Shown here in pieces: positions 61,436 through 64,000 of a stretch of 64,000 nt of DNA. Below the pieces are notes generated by a model that was not told the DNA's origin, did no database searches, and saw only the letters and a program-made list of their open reading frames with translations. The stretch's first letter is position 1. The number at the start of each line of letters is the position of its first letter. The position numbers and the translations under genes were made by a program. Source of the DNA: SZUA-365 sp049663345 (GTDB lineage Bacteria > Bacteroidota > Ignavibacteria > SZUA-365); contig JBATDG010000038.1 of NCBI GenBank assembly GCA_049663345.1, forward strand, positions 1 to 64,000, written 5' to 3'.

Positions 61436-62426
61436 AGATCATCTCCGCTGCTTCGATAGTACGTGGATCACCAACCGCGATCAGGTCGGCGTAAATCAAA
61501 AGCGGCGGGACAACTCCGAGTTCTTTTTCCGGATAGTTGAATTTCCAGAACTTTCTCCGGAGTTCGACCCTGCCCTCGGGATGTTTCTGCAAACGCTGCT
61601 TCACAACGAATTCCTTCTGATCATCTTCGATGTACAGGGTATGAATTCCGGGCTTGAGGTACTTCTGAAGTTCCATCGCGCCGGTTTCCGCGCCGAGGAG
61701 CGCGCCATAGCGTATTGCTTCGTGCGTATCGAGCCCTACGATCGCTTCGAAGCGACCGAGGAGCAGCTTCGGCCGAAGCTTCTCGATGTACGCGGTCACC
61801 CACAGCTGCATCAGTTCCTTCGGATTCCGAAGTTTCGCTACGCCTCCGACACGCATCAGGAACTTCCGTCTCTCGAGTTCGGTCACCACGCCACCCACCG
61901 TTCCCAATGCGACGCCCGCCGCCGTCGCGATGTCGCGGTATGCGGCATTGCGCAGTTCCTCCGCGCAGAGCAGCGTGAATACGACCTTGAGTCCTGCCCA
62001 GCCAAAGGGATCGCCCCCTGTGCGCGTCCTCCCTGTTTCCGTTCTCTTTTTCCCCTCAATCAATAGATGCACGCCCCCAGCATGCATGTGCGCATTACCG
62101 GCCGCATCCAGGTACTGAACATCCATTGCACGCAGAATCTCGCCGACACCCCCGGTCACGTAGTCCGTCACGAGCAGAGCTGCGGTCTTCGTCTTCCGGG
62201 TATATTCAACGAGTTGTTTAGCGACAAAATGCGCGGTGCTCTTTGTCACTGTCCTTTTAACCTCAGCAATATACTTGTACCTTCTTCCGGCATGAGTCAG
62301 CCAGACAACCGTATCCGCGCGACCTGGAACGTTGCCCGCCCCTTCACCAACTGCCTCAAGTTCTATACCCGCGATTTCGTTGATCTTCTCAATCGCGGCT
62401 TCCAGTATCCGTCTCTCGTTTTCCAT
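61416..62426 (-). CDS. AbiEi-type antitoxin (COG4861-like)
   Basis: A 336-residue protein. The N-terminal third has a nuclease-like alpha/beta region (YKYIAEVKRTVTKSTAHFVAKQL), followed by a winged helix (AYRDIATAAGVALGTVGGVVTELERRKFLMRVGG) and the AbiEi C-terminal domain (IVGLDTHEAIRYGALLGAE ... LIYADLIAVGDPRTIEAAEMIYDE). It is the transcriptional repressor/antitoxin of a type IV pair, here with a deletion-carrying partner. ATG at 62426 is preferred over the GTG directly before it. Nested inverted repeats upstream are a good candidate operator. Confidence 0.85.
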   Translation of the reverse strand: MENERRILEAAIEKINEIAGIELEAVGEGAGNVPGRADTVVWLTHAGRRYKYIAEVKRTVTKSTAHFVAKQLVEYTRKTKTAALLVTDYVTGGVGEILRAMDVQYLDAAGNAHMHAGGVHLLIEGKKRTETGRTRTGGDPFGWAGLKVVFTLLCAEELRNAAYRDIATAAGVALGTVGGVVTELERRKFLMRVGGVAKLRNPKELMQLWVTAYIEKLRPKLLLGRFEAIVGLDTHEAIRYGALLGAETGAMELQKYLKPGIHTLYIEDDQKEFVVKQRLQKHPEGRVELRRKFWKFNYPEKELGVVPPLLIYADLIAVGDPRTIEAAEMIYDECLA

Positions 62427-62445
62427 CACGGCACCAACAACATCT

Positions 62446-62502
62446 TGTGTTCATATTTTACTATCGTTCATTATATTTGAACATAGTATTTTTTTGAACA
62501 CA
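62446..62502 (-). promoter_or_regulatory. Nested inverted repeats upstream of abiEi (operator)
   Basis: TGTGTTCA (62446-62453) pairs with TGAACACA (62495-62502), and inside them GTTCA (62466-62470) pairs with TGAAC (62478-62482). The four GTTCA/TGAAC half-sites sit 20-76 bp upstream of the start in very AT-rich DNA, as expected for an autoregulated AbiEi promoter. Confidence 0.6.
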
Positions 62503-62592
62503 TGTCAACCCTAACGTTCAATCCACAGCTCCGAACCGCATCGTTCTGCATGGTGAACCTTCCCGGACGATTCGATTTCGGTGTATCGAGCC

Positions 62593-63078
62593 CTACGGCA
62601 GCAATTCCTCAGGAGACACCGCATCGAACGGTTTCCGGCTGAAGTACTCCTCCAGTCCAACGATCCTGGCATCCATATCCGTGTAGACCGGGGGTGCATG
62701 GTTGGGCTCGCTGCCGTACTTCTGCAGCTCTTCCCGTAAAAATCCTGTGTATGCCAGCCCGATAGCTTTCAGCTTTCGCAGCATGCTGTGCTTCATATCA
62801 CCGAGTTGGATCGCGTCCTGCCCGTTGGCCGTTCGTAAGAGTTCATCAAAGAACTGTCGAAATTTTCCCGTCCATTTGTACGTGTGACGATACACTTCCA
62901 TCTGCGGGCTGTCCGCTGCGAGCCATGACAGCTCCGGTTGATCATCAATACGGTTCGTCTTGTTGAACAGGCGCTTTTCCTCATGGCGCAGCGCCTTATA
63001 AAGAAGCTCGGCAGCCGGGTACTCCAGGTGGATGTCTTCGTGCACGTGGTCTTCAGTGAACTCGCTCTCCAATCGCAT
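62593..63078 (-). CDS. Hypothetical protein, 161 aa
   Basis: A soluble, mostly helical protein (YPAAELLYKALRHEEKRLFN, TGKFRQFFDELLRTAN, MLRKLKAIGLAYTGFLREEL). No family recognised. AAGGGT precedes the ATG. It lies between two AbiEi-type genes on the same strand, 167 bp after the stop of the right-hand one. It could be the unknown partner of that AbiEi or an unrelated passenger. Confidence 0.55.
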   Translation of the reverse strand: MRLESEFTEDHVHEDIHLEYPAAELLYKALRHEEKRLFNKTNRIDDQPELSWLAADSPQMEVYRHTYKWTGKFRQFFDELLRTANGQDAIQLGDMKHSMLRKLKAIGLAYTGFLREELQKYGSEPNHAPPVYTDMDARIVGLEEYFSRKPFDAVSPEELLP

Positions 63079-63245
63079 GACAGGACCCTTCTTATAGTGG
63101 CTTGGTCAGACATGAGAAATCCCGGTCAGCGCCGGGTGTGCCTATGCAAAATACATCAATCCGCAACACGGAGACAGGACCTGTGATACGCAAGCAGCGG
63201 GGATACCCTAAGATTCATCAGAAGGAGGCATATTTTTCTTGCCGC

Positions 63246-63854
63246 TCACCGGATTGCCTCCAGATATGGCCGAATAAGCCGATCGACGCGGCAGATGCGC
63301 GCGTATCGGAGAACCGCTCCCAGATCCGCATTCTTGCGAGTCGTGTAGAGCTTCAGCGCCTCGAGGAATACATCCAGCCCGATCTTGTTGCGGAATTTGA
63401 ATACGTCCGCAAGTGTCTTTTCGGCGGAATAAACCTTGACCTCCGCGCCGTCGATGTTTTTCTCCTCCACCCCCGCTTCAAAGGCGTCCTTCGCGAATCG
63501 GTATACGCGGATAGGAGGATAATCAAGTCTGGGTATCCGTGCATCGCTGGTGATCGCGATGGATACGGCGTGTGGTATCTGTGTCGTGATTGAATGATAG
63601 GAGAGCGCTGAGATAAGACAGATGACGGCCTTCGGAAAGCGAAGGCTGACCGTCACCAGATCGGGACTGCTGATTGCCGGCAGTTCCGCCCAACGGTATA
63701 TCCCTCGGCTGACCTGTTCGATGATGCCTCTATCACGAAGCGAATAGAGCATGTAGCGGGAAATACCGAGACGGATCGCCTCGCTCATACGCAGCTGCCC
63801 CCCATGCTCGCGAAAGATCGTTTCCGCAGGATGCTTGGGTCGCTCACCAGACAT
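63246..63854 (-). CDS. AbiEi-type antitoxin domain protein (COG5340-like)
   Basis: A 202-residue protein from the ATG at 63854. An N-terminal winged helix (ETIFREHGGQLRMSEAIRLGISRYMLYSLRDRGIIEQVSRGIYRW) is followed by the AbiEi_4-type core (VICLISALSYHSITTQIPHAVSIAI, YSAEKTLADVFKFRNKIGLDVFLEALKLY). The usual AbiEii gene should follow directly, but the next 167 bp contain no toxin and the next frame is unrelated, so it appears to be an orphan. An inverted repeat abuts the start. Confidence 0.8.
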   Translation of the reverse strand: MSGERPKHPAETIFREHGGQLRMSEAIRLGISRYMLYSLRDRGIIEQVSRGIYRWAELPAISSPDLVTVSLRFPKAVICLISALSYHSITTQIPHAVSIAITSDARIPRLDYPPIRVYRFAKDAFEAGVEEKNIDGAEVKVYSAEKTLADVFKFRNKIGLDVFLEALKLYTTRKNADLGAVLRYARICRVDRLIRPYLEAIR

Positions 63855-63886
63855 ATTGCACCTAGTTGTTATTAAGTAGGTACAAT
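63855..63886 (-). promoter_or_regulatory. Inverted repeat at the start of the COG5340-like gene
   Basis: ATTGCACCTA (63855-63864) and TAGGTACAAT (63877-63886) match at 9 of 10 paired positions with a 12-bp spacer, directly before the minus-strand start codon. Probable autoregulatory operator overlapping the promoter. Confidence 0.55.
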
Positions 63887-64000
63887 ATGTCTGACAGTGG
63901 GGAGAGATGCAAACATTCATTTTCATCCGAAACGCGTCTGCCAGCATTCGGGCGTCTTCGAATATGGATGATCTCAGCCTCTCGTGGATCATGGGAACCG

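Noticed and set aside
63079..63245. AbiEii toxin gene downstream of the right-hand AbiEi
   Set aside because: The longest frame after the AbiEi stop is only a few codons; no nucleotidyltransferase motif is present.

Overview
The window looks like a chromosomal segment of an uncultured bacterium of the Bacteroidota/Chlorobiota/Ignavibacteriota branch. The support is a Por-type (type IX) C-terminal sorting domain on a large secreted metalloprotease, lipoproteins with an Asp-rich +2 region, a two-component-regulator-type beta-propeller protein and an OmpA-family protein. Base composition is moderately GC-rich and many starts have clear AGGAGG-like ribosome binding sites. This lineage call is an inference; no rRNA or other phylogenetic marker is present.

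From 1 to about 10.4 kb the DNA carries envelope and export genes: OmpA, an M60-like metalloprotease, an L,D-transpeptidase, a PKD lipoprotein, an LpqC-like esterase and a TPR-like protein. From about 10.5 kb to the end it is almost entirely accessory DNA. This includes a DprA / RecQ-ComF operon, a DUF3800 pair, an ADP-ribosylglycohydrolase coupled to an AbiEi-like regulator, a PIN/excisionase toxin-antitoxin pair and a WYL regulator. It also includes a zone of decaying genes between 23.5 and 30.6 kb: a vapC deletion, a rusA remnant, an McrB-N/ASCH remnant, an ISL3-family element and a truncated defence gene.

The centrepiece is a minus-strand BREX operon reading from 51.7 kb down to 30.7 kb: brxE, brxA, brxB, brxC, an ATPase + PIN-nuclease insert, pglX, pglZ, a brxL whose C-terminus looks like a MIT_C/phospholipase-D-like domain rather than a Lon protease, and a 1503-residue nuclease-NTPase-repeat (STAND/Avs-like) protein. 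Genes overlap or are separated by a few bases from brxE to brxL, so they probably form one transcript. The mix (BrxE from type 6 loci, BrxL from type 1/4 loci) does not fit one textbook BREX type. PglX/PglZ/BrxB/BrxC would perform self-DNA methylation and phage exclusion. The ATPase-PIN pair and the terminal NTPase look like additional effector modules embedded in the locus.

Upstream of BREX lie an AddA/AddB-like helicase-nuclease pair, a Panacea-domain antitoxin followed by a small membrane protein, an AbiEi/AbiEii pair whose toxin has lost its catalytic segment, and an apparently orphan AbiEi at the right edge. Several noncoding segments are duplicated across the window: a 120-bp leader at 5.0/9.6 kb, a 93-bp leader at 15.9/60.0 kb, a palindromic element at 17.6/22.3 kb and an intergenic repeat at 23.6/24.3 kb. 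These point to recombination that moves upstream regions between unrelated genes.
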